A stretch of 6,211 bases of DNA from Bacteroidia bacterium (GTDB taxonomy: Bacteria; Bacteroidota; Bacteroidia; Bacteroidales; GCA-2748055), in contig SPBY01000191.1 of assembly GCA_004525825.1 (NCBI GenBank), positions 1-6,211 of the forward strand, given 5' to 3'. A program made the position numbers and the translations under genes. Under the pieces are notes generated by a model, which was given only the letters and a program-made list of their open reading frames with translations, was not told where the DNA came from and searched no databases. Numbering within the stretch: the stretch's first letter is position 1; every line of letters starts with the position of its first letter. Shown here one piece after another: positions 4,589-6,211 of this stretch.

Positions 4589-6076
4589 TTATGATGGTAA
4601 ATTAAATCCACTGTGAAACTCCTGCACACATGAACTATCCGGTGCTTTTGTAGGATTGTCAAGAAACTCTTTCATCATCAATCTGCCGCATGGGCCGAAA
4701 TCAATTGGTGAATGAGCTATTCCAGGGAAAATATATAAATATGAATTCTTCAATTTTTTGGATAATTCAGTTGCATACTCAGGGGGACAAACATGGTCTA
4801 ATTCACCGCTAAACATTAAAGTAGGGACTTCTGAAACTATCGATAAGTTTCTATCCTGTAAATCATTAACTTGCCATATATGTTTAGCATGGTTTAAAAA
4901 ATAAGGGGTAAAAATCATTGTACCGCAACCTTTTACAAAATCAACATATTCGTTGTCAAGCGGAATATCTTCATCCGCAAAATTTGACGACTCTGCCAGA
5001 ATGATACTTAAAGATAATCCATTGCTAAAATCTTGTAATGGAAACATCATTCCCGGATTATTACTGATTAGGCTATAATCGCCAGAGAGAATTGTATGTA
5101 AGGTTGAAGGCAGCTGAGCATCCCAATACATAAATCCGAAAACCCAAACTGCAAGTTTATTACCGGTAAGCAAGGCTTTATAAGTTTTCCCGTCTTTTGC
5201 ATATGTTACATCTAAAGTTTCAGGTGTTTCATTTAGCCTTTTGATTAATGCAAGAAACCTGTTTTTCAAATCAGGATATGCCTGGTTTAGTTCAATATCA
5301 TTTTCACATGTACTAAAAATCGAATCTAATCTATTAATACTGTTGCTATGCATACCTGGTAAGCCTCTATTAATATCGACAACTGCATTCATTGCAGTAC
5401 TTACTAAATGGTCCGAATGATTTAATAATAGATGTTGCGCTACCAAGGTGCCAAAAGAGGATCCAAAGATTGAAAATTTCTGATAATCAAATTGATCCAT
5501 TACATATACTATATCATCTGCAATTTCGTAATCATTAAAGGCAGACAAATTTACCCCTTCACTCTTAAATCGATTATAAACAACCTTCAATGTATCCATA
5601 TATAAACCCATTGTCTCATCGATAGATAAATTTTTATCGACCAGATACATTTGTAAATTATCAATTTCAGGGCAGAATAAATTTGGCTTCGAATATTTCA
5701 ACCCCCTTAATTCAATTATGACGACATCTCTATTATCAAGAAGCAAATCCCCTAGTTCGCCAAAAAGATCAGGCACAAAATTATCCATGTTGGACATACC
5801 TGGGCCGCCAGTGTTTAAAACAAGCGGTTCATGTGTTGCTATGTCGGAACGACATTTAAAAACTGCCACTGCCACTTCAATTGTTTTTCCGTCTGGATTC
5901 TTATGGAATTCCGGCACTTTCATGTACCCATAGGAGAATTTACCACTTTCTTCAAGTCCTTCAGGCACTTCAAAAGGGCAAGGAGCTTTTACAAATATCC
6001 CTGTATCACTTTTCTGATTACATCCAGTAAATAAAATTGTAAGAATACCTAAGCTGAGAACTGCTATCTTTTTCAT
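4589..6076 (-). CDS. Lipoprotein alpha/beta hydrolase of the S33 / TAP-like aminopeptidase group
   Basis: A 495-residue protein from ATG 6076. That start is chosen because it begins directly at a lipoprotein signal, MKKIAVLSLGILTILFTGC; the 30 in-frame codons upstream (to 6166) look non-coding. Cys19 would be lipidated, anchoring the enzyme to a membrane. Motifs (numbered from this Met): NTGGPG (88-93) in place of the usual HGGPG oxyanion loop; ELRGLKYSKPNLFCPE (122-137) in place of DQRGxGxSxPxxxCPE; nucleophile elbow GSSFG with Ser207; a helical cap region; then SGELDHVCPP with Asp427 and GIAHSP with His455. The triad and the C-terminal TAP-like module fit tripeptidyl aminopeptidase/proline iminopeptidase-like proteins, which release N-terminal residues from peptides; related hydrolases act on other substrates, so specificity is open. 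It appears to be transcribed alone and is much more AT rich than genes at the left of the window. Confidence 0.85.
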   Translation of the reverse strand: MKKIAVLSLGILTILFTGCNQKSDTGIFVKAPCPFEVPEGLEESGKFSYGYMKVPEFHKNPDGKTIEVAVAVFKCRSDIATHEPLVLNTGGPGMSNMDNFVPDLFGELGDLLLDNRDVVIIELRGLKYSKPNLFCPEIDNLQMYLVDKNLSIDETMGLYMDTLKVVYNRFKSEGVNLSAFNDYEIADDIVYVMDQFDYQKFSIFGSSFGTLVAQHLLLNHSDHLVSTAMNAVVDINRGLPGMHSNSINRLDSIFSTCENDIELNQAYPDLKNRFLALIKRLNETPETLDVTYAKDGKTYKALLTGNKLAVWVFGFMYWDAQLPSTLHTILSGDYSLISNNPGMMFPLQDFSNGLSLSIILAESSNFADEDIPLDNEYVDFVKGCGTMIFTPYFLNHAKHIWQVNDLQDRNLSIVSEVPTLMFSGELDHVCPPEYATELSKKLKNSYLYIFPGIAHSPIDFGPCGRLMMKEFLDNPTKAPDSSCVQEFHSGFNLPS

Positions 6077-6211
6077 ATCCAAAATTTCACCAAAGCTAAT
6101 GCAATCTCGATAATAAAAAATTGTATCTAACGGTTGGCGTATGACATTGTTATACACCTTCATCACATTTTCTCAATCACAAATATTTTTTGACGATTCA
6201 AATCCGACCAA
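6077..6211 (-). other. Upstream region of the hydrolase gene, no certain element
   Basis: This AT-rich 135-base stretch holds no gene I can support. The frame of the hydrolase stays open to 6166 but its translation (MMKVYNNVIRQPLDT and onward) has no signal or domain character. A Bacteroidota -7-like TAGCTTTG occurs at 6098-6091 on the minus strand, but no TTTG-like -33 box stands at the right distance and the leader would be only about 8 bases. A small imperfect stem (GG-C-GTAT / ATAC-A-CC, about 6136-6157) is also present. Confidence 0.3.

Noticed and set aside
6091..6098. TAGCTTTG as a Bacteroidota -7 promoter element
   Set aside because: It fits TAnnTTTG, but there is no -33 TTTG at about 20 bases upstream and the resulting leader would be only about 8 bases.
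6077..6166. 30-residue N-terminal extension of the hydrolase
   Set aside because: The lipoprotein signal starting at ATG 6076 must be N-terminal to work, and the upstream codons show no protein character.

Overview
The window looks like chromosomal DNA from a member of the Bacteroidota, probably an environmental Bacteroidales-type organism. The grounds are protein style (a lipoprotein with an LFTGC lipobox, a signal peptide ending in MGQ, an AraC output domain close to the Bacteroidota form), the near absence of Shine-Dalgarno sequences, and very short gaps between genes. This is inference from sequence alone; no taxonomic marker gene is present.

Left block (1-2212, + strand, GC rich): the 3' end of a sorbitol-6-phosphate 2-dehydrogenase-like SDR runs in frame, with no stop, into a complete HAD phosphatase of the phosphoglycolate phosphatase type. 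Ten bases later comes a zinc-dependent medium-chain dehydrogenase of the L-sorbose-1-phosphate reductase (SorE/YggP) type. Together they suggest interconversion of ketose and hexitol phosphates (sorbose-1-P to sorbitol-6-P to fructose-6-P) with an attached phosphatase. The upstream part of the operon is outside the window.

Middle block (2195-4534, - strand): a classical-fold SDR resembling the NYC1/NOL chlorophyll(ide) b reductase branch sits downstream of a broken SnoaL/NTF2-like gene, which can be reconstructed across a one-base deletion and an N-terminal deletion. Upstream of that is an intact secreted protein of unknown function. Further upstream is a mosaic of gene pieces: an AraC HTH scrap, a SnoaL N-terminal fragment and an AraC C-terminal domain, each in its own frame. 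The simplest reading is a duplicated AraC-SnoaL(-SDR) cassette that has decayed by deletion and recombination.

Right block (4535-6211, - strand, AT rich): one large lipoprotein alpha/beta hydrolase of the S33/TAP-like peptidase group, with a complete-looking Ser-Asp-His triad and a clearly different base composition from the left block.

There is no CRISPR array, tRNA, rRNA, transposase or recognisable complete mobile element. The most informative features are the SDR-HAD fusion, which one base change (TAA to CAA) could have made, and the AraC/SnoaL gene graveyard, which simple ORF calling would misreport as two short intact genes.
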